Shown here: one piece after another, positions 25,686-34,557 of the stretch
How the letters are laid out: every line of letters begins with the position of its first letter
How positions within the stretch are numbered: the stretch's first letter is position 1
DNA from: Gammaproteobacteria bacterium
GTDB taxonomy: Bacteria > Pseudomonadota > Gammaproteobacteria > Pseudomonadales > UBA5518
Assembly (NCBI GenBank): GCA_016718385.1
Contig: JADKDK010000006.1
Span: 186,001 to 250,000, forward strand
Reading direction: 5' to 3'
DNA length: 64,000 nt
Translations under genes and position numbers: made by a program
The notes under the pieces: model-generated
The model's database searches: none
What the model was told of the DNA's origin: nothing
What the model saw: the letters and a program-made list of their open reading frames with translations, nothing else

Positions 25686-25761
25686 GTAGGAGCGGGCCAT
25701 GCCCGCGACCTGTTCGAATGCGTTCGTGCGCGCTCCTGTCGCGGGCATGGCCCGCTCCTAC
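25686..25761. repeat. Second-type REP inverted pair
   Basis: Two GTAGGAGCGGGCCATGCCCG-like units face each other about 30 bp apart between the ABC exporter and sbcB. This is the same family as the units at 23704-23789, and a weaker one occurs at 45038-45057. Confidence 0.92.
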
Positions 25762-27200
25762 ACGGAGGAACACAATTCGTCGCTGTAGGCTTGCAGCGCC
25801 TCGAGTATCGCCAGCGCGCGGGCATCCCCGGCGCGCTCGAGGCGCAACTCGACGATGCGCTGGCGCAGGCTCGCGCAGTTGTGCATGCCGCGCAGCGGCT
25901 CACCGTGCAGCCGCGCCGCGCAGTGCTCCGCCCAGCGCGCGCGTTCCTCGCTGCTCAATGTCGCGGGGAAATTCCGCGCGCGGTAGCGAAACAGCAGCTC
26001 CGGCAGCCGCGCGTCCTCGAAGGCCAGGCGCTCCCTTGCCAGCGCCTCGGGCGCGAGCGCACGTACGCGCGCACCGAGACGGCGGTCGTGATCGCTCAGA
26101 AACCCGGCATAGAGCGCGAACTCGGGATCCTCCGGCTCGCGCTCCACTTGCTCGGCGTAGAGCGCGTGCAGCTTCCGCTTCAGTCCCGCCGCCGCCTGCA
26201 GGCGCTCGAGGTGCGCGCGACACAGCGCCCGGTCGATGCCGTAGCGCGCCTCGATCTCCGGCGTCAGCATCGTGGCGGGCGCCAGCATCGGGCTGCGGTT
26301 GACGTGGATCTCCTTCAGCGGAATGCGGCCGATGCCCGCAGGCAGCTCCGCCGTGGGCGTGTACAGGTACTCGCGCAGCTGCGCGGCATCGAGTCGCAGC
26401 AGCGGTTCCGGATCCAGCAGCAGGTTGCAGGCGATGATCTTGTTCGGCTGCGTCGGGTGGATGGCCAGCGGCACCACCAGCGCCATCGCGCCGTTCTCGG
26501 CCGGGAAGCGCGAGGAGATATGCAACAGCGGCTTGTGCTCGACGATGTTCAGCTGCTGCTTGACCCAGCCCTTGTCGCGCGCCTTCAGCGCGTACTCGAA
26601 CAGCTTCGGCTGCGCGGCGCGCAGCTTGCGCGCCAGCGCCAGCGTGGCCCGCACGTCGGCCAGCGCATCGTGCGCCGCGCCGTGCGCGATGCCGTTGGCG
26701 CGCGTGAGGTCTTCGAGCCGGAAGCTCGGCCGGCCGTCGTCGTGGTCCGGCCACTGCATCCCCTCGGGCCGCAGCGCGCGCGCCATGCGCATCACGTCGA
26801 TGAGGTCCCAGCGCGAATTGCCGTTGCGCCATTCGCGTTCGTAGGGATCGAAGAAGTTGCGATACAGCGTATAGCGCGTGACCTCGTCGTCGAAGCGGAT
26901 GCTGTTGTAGCCCACCCCGCAGGTGCCGGGCACGGAGAATTCGGTATTGATGCGCGCGATGAACTCCGGCTCCGCGAGCCCGAGCTCGCGCGCCTGCTGC
27001 GGCGTGATGCCCGTCACCAGGCAGGCCTCGGGATGCGGCAGGTAATCCGCCGGCGGGCGGCAATGGAGCATCAGCGGCTCGCCGATCTCGTTGAGCTCGC
27101 CGTCGGTGCGCACGCCCGCGAACTGCGAGGGCCGGTCACGGGAGGGATCGGCGCCGAAGGTCTCGTAGTCGTGCCAGTAGAAGCTCGGCTCGTGCGGCAT
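25758..27200 (-). CDS. sbcB: Exodeoxyribonuclease I
   Basis: A 480-residue 3'-5' exonuclease on single-stranded DNA. The DEDDh active site starts with DYETFG near residue 11 and ends with AHDALADVRATLALA. The rest matches the SH3-like and C-terminal helical domains of ExoI, which contact SSB. It acts in recombination and mismatch repair. It stands alone between REP clusters. Its last codons overlap the adjacent REP by a few bases. Confidence 0.96.
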   Translation of the reverse strand: MPHEPSFYWHDYETFGADPSRDRPSQFAGVRTDGELNEIGEPLMLHCRPPADYLPHPEACLVTGITPQQARELGLAEPEFIARINTEFSVPGTCGVGYNSIRFDDEVTRYTLYRNFFDPYEREWRNGNSRWDLIDVMRMARALRPEGMQWPDHDDGRPSFRLEDLTRANGIAHGAAHDALADVRATLALARKLRAAQPKLFEYALKARDKGWVKQQLNIVEHKPLLHISSRFPAENGAMALVVPLAIHPTQPNKIIACNLLLDPEPLLRLDAAQLREYLYTPTAELPAGIGRIPLKEIHVNRSPMLAPATMLTPEIEARYGIDRALCRAHLERLQAAAGLKRKLHALYAEQVEREPEDPEFALYAGFLSDHDRRLGARVRALAPEALARERLAFEDARLPELLFRYRARNFPATLSSEERARWAEHCAARLHGEPLRGMHNCASLRQRIVELRLERAGDARALAILEALQAYSDELCSSV

Positions 27201-27219
27201 GCAGCGCTCCTGGTGTCAC

Positions 27220-27368
27220 GTAGGTCCGCATTCATGCGGACATTTCACGCGGATCCAGTTGCAACCGGGCAATGTCCGGCTGAAGCCGGACCCACGTGGG
27301 TCCGCATTCATGCGGGCATGTCACGCGGATCCGGTTGCAACCGGGCGTCCGGCTGAAGCCGGACCCAC
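27220..27368. repeat. Composite REP: 73-bp unit repeated twice
   Basis: Each unit holds a GTRGGTC-headed ATTCAT hairpin (arms CCGC/GCGG), then a different palindrome around CCGGTTGCAACCGG (perfect in unit 2, one mismatch in unit 1), then a reverse unit with arms CCGGC/GCCGG and tail GACCCAC. The second copy starts near 27293. Confidence 0.9.
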
Positions 27369-27371
27369 AGG

Positions 27372-28889
27372 TCACACCACCTCGATGTGCTCGGCCGCGA
27401 TCTTCGCCTGCCAGATCTGCGGGCCGGTGGTGTGCACCGACTCCCCGCGCGCATCCACGGCCACGGTGACCGGCATGTCCTTCACCTCGAACTCGTAGAT
27501 CGCTTCCATGCCGAGCTCCGGGAAGGCCACGACTTTCGCCGCCGTGATCGCCTTCGACACCAGGTAGGCCGCGCCGCCGACCGCCATCAGGTACACCGCG
27601 CGGTTGTCGCGGATCGCCTCGATCGCGACGGGTCCGCGCTCGGACTTGCCGATCATGCCGATCAGGCCGGTCTTCTCGAGCATGGTGCGCGTGAACTTGT
27701 CCATGCGCGTCGCGGTGGTGGGGCCGGCGGGGCCCACGACCTCGTCGCGCACCGGGTCGACCGGGCCGACGTAATAGATGAAACGGTTCGACAGATCGAC
27801 CGGCAGCTTCTCGCCGGCCGCCATCATGTCGGTCATCTTCTTGTGCGCCGCATCGCGCCCGGTGAGCATGTGCCCCGACAGCAGCAGCGTCTCGCCGGTT
27901 TTCCACGTGGCGAGTTCCTCGCGCGTGACGGTGTCGAGGTTCACGCGCCGCGCACCGGCCGCCTCCCAGGTGATGTCGGGCCAGGCCTCCAGCGACGGCG
28001 GCTCCTGCAGCGCCGGGCCGCTGCCGTCCAGCACGAAGTGCGCGTGGCGCGTGGCGGCGCAGTTGGGGATCATCGCCACCGGCAGGCTCGCGGCGTGCGT
28101 AGGGTAGTCCTTGATCTTCACGTCGAGCACGGTGCTCAGGCCACCCAGGCCCTGCGCGCCGATGCCGAGCTGATTCACCTTCTCGAACAGCTCGATGCGC
28201 AACTCCTCGATGCGGTTCGACGGGCCGCGCTCGATCAGGTCGTAGATGTCGACCGGATCCATCAGCACTTCCTTGGCCAGCAGCGCGGCCTTCTCGGCGG
28301 TGCCGCCGATGCCGATGCCGAGCATGCCCGGCGGGCACCAGCCGGCACCCATCGTCGGCACCGTTTTCAGTACCCAGTCGACGATCGAATCGGAGGGATT
28401 CAGCATCGCCATCTTGGACTTGTTCTCGCTGCCGCCACCCTTGGCCGCGACCTGAACGTCGACGGTATTGCCCGGCACGACCTGGTAGTGGATCACGGCC
28501 GGGGTGTTGTCCTTCGTGTTCCTGCGCGCGCCGGCGGGGTCGGCGAGGATCGAGGCGCGCAGCACGTTGTCGGGGTTCAGATAGGCGCGGCGCACGCCCT
28601 CGTTGATCATCTCGTCGAGGCCCATGGTCGCGCCGTCCCAGCGCACGTCCATGCCCACTTTCACGAACACGGTGACGATGCCGGTGTCCTGGCAGATCGG
28701 GCGGTGGCCCTGCGCGCACATGCGCGAATTGATCAGGATCTGCGCGATCGCGTCCTTCGCGGCGGTGTTCTGCTCGCGCTGCCAGGCCTTGTGCATGGCC
28801 TGGATGAAGTCCACGGGGTGGTAGTAGGAAATGAACTGCAGCGCGTCGGCGACGCTGGCGATCAGATCATCCTGCTTGATGACGGTCAT
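27372..28889 (-). CDS. Fumarate hydratase, class I (iron-sulphur)
   Basis: A 505-residue protein with the alpha and beta parts fused, as in FumA/FumB. Cluster cysteines are seen at C66 (CQDTG), C185 (GWCPPG) and C277 (NCAAT). It interconverts fumarate and malate in the TCA cycle; being a 4Fe-4S enzyme it is oxygen-sensitive. The ATG at 28889 is followed directly by MTVIKQDD. Its stop lies at the edge of the REP cluster. It may be co-transcribed with the coiled-coil gene upstream. Confidence 0.95.
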   Translation of the reverse strand: MTVIKQDDLIASVADALQFISYYHPVDFIQAMHKAWQREQNTAAKDAIAQILINSRMCAQGHRPICQDTGIVTVFVKVGMDVRWDGATMGLDEMINEGVRRAYLNPDNVLRASILADPAGARRNTKDNTPAVIHYQVVPGNTVDVQVAAKGGGSENKSKMAMLNPSDSIVDWVLKTVPTMGAGWCPPGMLGIGIGGTAEKAALLAKEVLMDPVDIYDLIERGPSNRIEELRIELFEKVNQLGIGAQGLGGLSTVLDVKIKDYPTHAASLPVAMIPNCAATRHAHFVLDGSGPALQEPPSLEAWPDITWEAAGARRVNLDTVTREELATWKTGETLLLSGHMLTGRDAAHKKMTDMMAAGEKLPVDLSNRFIYYVGPVDPVRDEVVGPAGPTTATRMDKFTRTMLEKTGLIGMIGKSERGPVAIEAIRDNRAVYLMAVGGAAYLVSKAITAAKVVAFPELGMEAIYEFEVKDMPVTVAVDARGESVHTTGPQIWQAKIAAEHIEVV

Positions 28890-28934
28890 GGCACGGCTCC
28901 TGGTTCACAAATGCCCGTGGGCTTCCCGTGGCGA

Positions 28935-29705
28935 TTACGGCGGCGGCAACGCGGATGGCGGATTCTCGAGGCGCGTGAGGCGCTGCGTCACCTGCTTGCG
29001 AAATTCGATGTTCGACTGCACCCACTGCTCGTTGTCCTTGATCCGTGCCTCCTGGGCGCTCTGGGTGCTGGCGAGGCTGTTCATCGTGCTGTTCAGGCGC
29101 CCGATCGCGGACTGCAGGTTGACCTGCTGCTCCTGCAGCGTCTTGATCCCGCCGGCCAGGTCCGCGCTGGCCACGACCTGCTGCTTCAGCCGGTCCTGCT
29201 CCGCCGCGAGCGCGGCGATCTGCTTGCGGTCGGCCTCGACGGTGCTGCCGGTCTTCTTCAGCGCGGCGTCGAGCCCGTCGATGCGCTCGCCGTTCTTGCG
29301 GTACGCCGACGCCCAGAGCTTGTCGACTTCGGCGCCGAGCTCCTTGAGCTTGACCTGCATCGAGGCGCTGGACTGGCTCATGGTGTCGCCGGTGCTGGAC
29401 AGGCGGCCCTCGAGGTCGCTGATGCGCAGGTTCGACTGCTCCAGCGCCGCTTTCAGCGCGGTGGTCTGCTGGAACAGCGCCACCCCGGCACCGGTGGCCA
29501 CGAGGCCGAGCACCAGCCCCGCGACCCCGAGCAGGCGCCAGCCCGACGATACGCCGGCAGAGGATTCGGCGGGCGCGGCCCTGGCCGGTTTCGCGGGTTT
29601 GCGCGCCTCGGGGGGCTCGATGCGCTGGCGGCGGTACGAGTCGAGCTCGTCGCGCTCCGGGATCATCTGCGGGATGTCGGTCAACTTGTCGTCGTGATTG
29701 GACAT
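28935..29705 (-). CDS. Membrane-anchored coiled-coil protein, unknown function
   Basis: About 256 residues. A charged, proline/alanine-rich cytoplasmic N-terminus of about 55 residues is followed by one membrane helix (LLGVAGLVLGLVATGAGVAL) and a long Gln/Leu/Ala-rich coiled coil, ending in a proline tail. Start is placed at MSNHDDK (29705); ATGs one and four codons upstream are equal options. Its place next to the fumarase suggests shared transcription. I do not recognise a named family; an envelope or cell-division scaffold role would be a guess. Confidence 0.8.
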   Translation of the reverse strand: MSNHDDKLTDIPQMIPERDELDSYRRQRIEPPEARKPAKPARAAPAESSAGVSSGWRLLGVAGLVLGLVATGAGVALFQQTTALKAALEQSNLRISDLEGRLSSTGDTMSQSSASMQVKLKELGAEVDKLWASAYRKNGERIDGLDAALKKTGSTVEADRKQIAALAAEQDRLKQQVVASADLAGGIKTLQEQQVNLQSAIGRLNSTMNSLASTQSAQEARIKDNEQWVQSNIEFRKQVTQRLTRLENPPSALPPP

Positions 29706-29756
29706 CATGGTGCGCACGCTGAACGTGATTGGCCGTGGATCGCGCGATTATATCCA

Positions 29757-29783
29757 GCAAAAAGGGGGCCGAAGCCCCCTTTG
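29757..29783 (-). terminator. Rho-independent terminator after the PuuD-like gene
   Basis: A GGGGGC stem with a GAA-type loop and matching GCCCCC, followed on the minus strand by a run of five T. It lies 20 bp past the end of the gene at 29803. Confidence 0.85.
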
Positions 29784-29802
29784 TTGCCGCACTAGTACTG
29801 AC

Positions 29803-30456
29803 TCAGAGCAGGCTCATGATCACCCACAGCACCACGGCCAGTGCGATCGAGCAGTGGATGATGCCCTTCACGGTCACCATCGGCTTGTGCAGCTTGCCGA
29901 AGATCGCGTTGGCCTCGAGCGCCGCGATGATCGCGATCACGATCCACAGCGCCGCCGAGCTGGCGCTGCCGAGCAGGCCGTGCGACAGGTGCGAGGACGA
30001 GCCCATGAACATCAGCATCGGGCCCGAGAACAGCACGTTGGTGCGCGAGGCCAGCAGCGCCTTCGGGCCGGCCTTGGAGGCGTCGCCCGACACGATCCCG
30101 CAGACGATCTTCTGGTTCGGCCAGATGATCAGCCACACGTTCAGGAACATCAGCGTGCCGAGCAGCGCACCGATGGTGATGTCGAAGGTCCAGCCCGTGG
30201 TCGGGTGGCCGCGCAGCAGCAGGATCACCACGCCGGTCAGGAAGGTGAACATCGCGCCCCAGCGGAACCAGAACAGCGCGCGCGGCGCGAGCTTCTTGGT
30301 GGCATCGGCCTTGGCGTCGGGCGTGGCTTCCTTGAAGTATTCGCCCTGCACGAAGTTGAAATAGTAGAGCAGTCCGATCCACGTGATACCGGCGAGGAAG
30401 TGACCCCACCGCATCAGGAATTCCAGACCGCCCGCAGTGAAAATATCCGGATTCAT
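29803..30456 (-). CDS. PuuD-like (urate oxidase N-terminal family) membrane protein
   Basis: A 217-residue protein with about seven hydrophobic helices. The opening MRWGHFLAGITWIGLLYYFN is characteristic of the Urate_ox_N family. Full-length PuuD has a C-terminal cytochrome c domain and oxidises urate; here that domain is missing and no CxxCH motif occurs. No purine genes are near. Short stand-alone relatives are common in proteobacteria with no proven role. Histidines in the first helix could bind haem. Terminators lie on both sides, so it is a single-gene unit. Confidence 0.8.
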   Translation of the reverse strand: MNPDIFTAGGLEFLMRWGHFLAGITWIGLLYYFNFVQGEYFKEATPDAKADATKKLAPRALFWFRWGAMFTFLTGVVILLLRGHPTTGWTFDITIGALLGTLMFLNVWLIIWPNQKIVCGIVSGDASKAGPKALLASRTNVLFSGPMLMFMGSSSHLSHGLLGSASSAALWIVIAIIAALEANAIFGKLHKPMVTVKGIIHCSIALAVVLWVIMSLL

Positions 30457-30559
30457 CAGTGCTCTCCTCGTTTTGCTGGTATTTCGCCGCGATGGCGATT
30501 CGTCTTGTTTACTGGCGCCCGTAGTGTAGGGCGGGAAGATCGAATTTCAAAGCGGACAC

Positions 30560-30590
30560 AAAAAACCCCGGCCGGAGCCGGGGTTTTGGT
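30560..30590 (-). terminator. Rho-independent terminator of groESL
   Basis: Stem AACCCCGGC / GCCGGGGTT with loop CGGA, followed on the minus strand by a T tract. It lies about 25 bp past the groEL stop. Confidence 0.88.
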
Positions 30591-30613
30591 GTGCACCAGG
30601 GGTGCCGGTCGGC

Positions 30614-32275
<1,662 letters not shown>

Positions 32276-32351
32276 GGTTCTTTCCTTTGAGGTTAAACAG
32301 GGTTGTTTGTATCGTCATCGGGGATCGCTGCGGCGCGCGGGCCGCGGCCGA

Positions 32352-32639
32352 TCACTCGATCACGCCATAGAGTTCGCTTTCGCTGAGGATCACGACCTCG
32401 TCGCCGTCGATCTTCACGGTGTTACCCGAATACTGGCCGAACAGCACCTTGTCGCCGACCTTCACCGACATGGGGCGCACGTCGCCGTTGTCCAGCACCT
32501 TGCCGCCGCCCACTGCCAGGACTTCGCCCTGGGTCGGCTTTTCCTTGGCGGAGCCCGGCAGCACGATGCCACCGGCGGACACCGCTTCCTCTTCCTTGCG
32601 CTTCACAACGACGCGGTCGTACAGCGGACGGATCTTCAT
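32352..32639 (-). CDS. groES: Co-chaperonin GroES
   Basis: A 95-residue co-chaperonin with the mobile loop GGIVLPGSAKEKP and family start MKIRPLYDRVVVKR. It caps GroEL. The upstream region carries a CIRCE operator 77 bp before the start, so HrcA control of the operon is likely. The ribosome-binding site is GGGAGAAAAGCG. Confidence 0.99.
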   Translation of the reverse strand: MKIRPLYDRVVVKRKEEEAVSAGGIVLPGSAKEKPTQGEVLAVGGGKVLDNGDVRPMSVKVGDKVLFGQYSGNTVKIDGDEVVILSESELYGVIE

Positions 32640-32715
32640 CGCTTTTCTCCCAATATATGGTTTGTGGTTACAAACACCCGAATTCAGTCGAGGTGGGCCA
32701 TCCGGCCCCGCCCTG

Positions 32716-32742
32716 TTAGCACTCTCCCTCGGGGAGTGCCAA
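32716..32742 (-). promoter_or_regulatory. CIRCE operator (HrcA binding site) of groESL
   Basis: TTAGCACTC, a nine-base spacer, then GAGTGCCAA. This differs from the consensus inverted repeat (TTAGCACTC-N9-GAGTGCTAA) at one position. HrcA repressor binds such sites and heat lifts repression. From here to 33017 there is only a REP pair and no gene I can support. Confidence 0.93.
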
Positions 32743-32904
32743 TCATAGGCCCGAAACTCTTCGCGTCAAGCCGCATGAGCGGACGTCCAGGAGCTTCGCG
32801 AGACTGGATATGGGGCCAACCGGCCAGGCTTCAAGGGGCGGCAGCGCAGTTTTTTGACGCCGAGGGTGACCCGCGAGCCGCTTTGCGGTGACAATCCGCC
32901 CCCC

Positions 32905-32970
32905 GTAGGTCGCCATTCATGGCGACGGCAGGGCTCGGGCAGGCACCCGTCGGCATGAATGCCGACCCAC
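32905..32970. repeat. REP inverted pair between groES and the dehydrogenase
   Basis: A forward unit with head GTAGGTC and arms GCC/GGC faces a reverse unit with arms CGGC/GCCG and tail GACCCAC. Confidence 0.9.
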
Positions 32971-33017
32971 GACGCCGCCCACAACCTTCACCAGGCAACA
33001 TTCAGAGGAACATCGAG

Positions 33018-33779
33018 ATGGACATCAACGGCAAGACGATCGTGATCACCGGCGGCGGACAGGGCCTCGGCCGGGCCATGGCCGTGTACCTGGCCGGCAG
33101 CGGGGCCTGCCTGGCATTGATCGACCTGAACGCCGAGAAGCTGGCCGAGACCGCCGCGCTCTGCCGCGCCGCCGGCGGCAGCGCGCACACCTACCTGGCC
33201 AACGTCGCCCGCGAGGAGGAGGTCGTCGCCACCTTCGAGCGCATCGTCGCCGACACCGGCGCCGTGCACGGCCTGATCAACAACGCCGGCATCCTGCGCG
33301 ACGGGCTGATGATCAAGGTCAAGGACGGCAAGATCGAGAAGCGCATGTCGCTGGCCGAATGGCAGGCGGTGATCGACGTGAACCTGACCGGTGTGTTCCT
33401 GTGCGGACGCGAGGCGGCCACGAAGATGATCGAGCAGGGCAATCCCGGCGTGATCATCAACATCTCCAGCGTCTCGCGCGCCGGCAACATGGGCCAGACC
33501 AATTACTCGGCCGCCAAGGCCGGCGTGGCCGCCATGGCCGTGACCTGGGCCAAGGAACTCGCGCGCTACGGCATCCGCGCCGCGGCGATCGCCCCCGGCT
33601 TCATCGCCACCGACATGGTCGCCAGCATGAAGCCCGAAGCGCTGGAGAAGATGACCGCCGGCATCCCGCTGCGCCGCATGGGCACCCCCGAGGAGATCGC
33701 CCACACCGCGCGCTTCATCTTCGAGAACGACTACATCACCGGCCGCGTCATCGAAACCGACGGCGGCATCCGCCTGTAG
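33018..33779 (+). CDS. Short-chain dehydrogenase/reductase (FabG-like)
   Basis: A 253-residue classical SDR. The cofactor motif TGGGQGLG is at 11-18, NNAG follows, and the catalytic Y163-x3-K167 (YSAAK) is clear. The C-terminus TGRVIETDGGIRL is typical. Substrate is unknown; 3-oxoacyl-ACP or related reductases are closest by eye. The ATG at 33018 follows AGAGGAACAT. The stop TAG at 33777-33779 is made from the GTAGGTC head of a REP hairpin. Confidence 0.9.
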   Translation: MDINGKTIVITGGGQGLGRAMAVYLAGSGACLALIDLNAEKLAETAALCRAAGGSAHTYLANVAREEEVVATFERIVADTGAVHGLINNAGILRDGLMIKVKDGKIEKRMSLAEWQAVIDVNLTGVFLCGREAATKMIEQGNPGVIINISSVSRAGNMGQTNYSAAKAGVAAMAVTWAKELARYGIRAAAIAPGFIATDMVASMKPEALEKMTAGIPLRRMGTPEEIAHTARFIFENDYITGRVIETDGGIRL

Positions 33780-33939
33780 GTCCGGATTCATCCGGACACG
33801 AATCGTCGTGGGTCCGGATTCATCCGGACAGGGGCCTCGTGGGTCCGGATTCATCCGGACAGGGGCATTCCCGGCTCCGCACACCTGTCCGCATGAATGC
33901 GGACCCACGGAATTCGGACCCACGGAATGCGGACCCACG
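33776..33939. repeat. REP cluster left of the RAYT gene (4 full, 2 partial)
   Basis: Three forward units with arms CCGGA/TCCGG (33776, 33809, 33840), then a reverse unit with arms CCGC/GCGG (33886). Two partial units follow that keep only half a loop, one arm and the GACCCAC tail (about 33911 and 33927). The partial arms differ (TTCGG and TGCGG). Confidence 0.93.
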
Positions 33940-33953
33940 CGGTCGCGGCACAG

Positions 33954-34403
33954 TCACAACCACACGCAATCCCAGTGGGGATAATCGCCGATCCGCCGCA
34001 CCAGACCCGCACGCAACGGATTCGCCACGATGTATCTCGCGACCGCCGCACGGTCCTCTTCGGCTCGCAGGGCGTGATCGTGAAACTTCGGTTGCCAGAG
34101 CCGGTCCCTCCGGCCGAGCCTCGCGTTGATAAGCCGTGCCGAACGGCCCTTGACCAGGTGCATCACGCTGCCGAGATCGGCGCGCGGCCCCAGCGTGAGC
34201 AGCGCGTGGAAATGATCCGGCATGACGACCCAGGCCAGCCAGTCGGCCATGCCCGCATCTCCGGCCTCACGCAACGCGTGGACCAGGGCGCGAGCACAAT
34301 GGAAGTCGGCGAAGATCGGAAGCCGCCCGTTGGTCACCGTCGTGACCAGGTACTCATGCCCGGGGGCAGAAAAACGGCCCTTACGAAGATCGGCGTAACT
34401 CAT
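33954..34403 (-). CDS. REP-associated tyrosine transposase (RAYT)
   Basis: A 149-residue Y1/TnpA_REP protein. The metal-binding HUH motif is MPDHFHAL (H64, H66) and the likely catalytic tyrosine is Y124 in RYIVANPLRAGLV. RAYTs cut and join single-stranded REP DNA at a GTAG-type tetranucleotide next to the hairpin. Here REP clusters flank the gene closely on both sides and their heads are GTAG or GTGG. It is probably the enzyme that spread the main repeat family. The start is the ATG at 34403; longer frames upstream read REP sequence. It looks intact. Confidence 0.93.
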   Translation of the reverse strand: MSYADLRKGRFSAPGHEYLVTTVTNGRLPIFADFHCARALVHALREAGDAGMADWLAWVVMPDHFHALLTLGPRADLGSVMHLVKGRSARLINARLGRRDRLWQPKFHDHALRAEEDRAAVARYIVANPLRAGLVRRIGDYPHWDCVWL

Positions 34404-34495
34404 CGTTGCACGTCCTTGTGATGATCGGGTAGAGCCGGGACATCCATTCCCGACAGGGCCAACGTTAGCACCCGGAGCGACCGCGTTCAAAGCGT

Positions 34496-34546
34496 GTCCG
34501 CATGAATGCGGACCCACGGGCGGTGTCCGCATGAATGCGGACCCAC
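34496..34546. repeat. REP cluster right of the RAYT gene (2 units)
   Basis: Two reverse units, both with arms CCGC/GCGG and tail GACCCAC, about 29 bp apart. With 33776-33939 they bracket the transposase gene. Confidence 0.93.
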
Positions 34547-34557
34547 GGAATGCGAAG

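Noticed and set aside
33776..33939. Possible CRISPR array (several similar 22-bp units)
   Set aside because: Units are palindromic, in both orientations, irregularly spaced and accompanied by a RAYT; there are no equal-length spacers and no cas genes.
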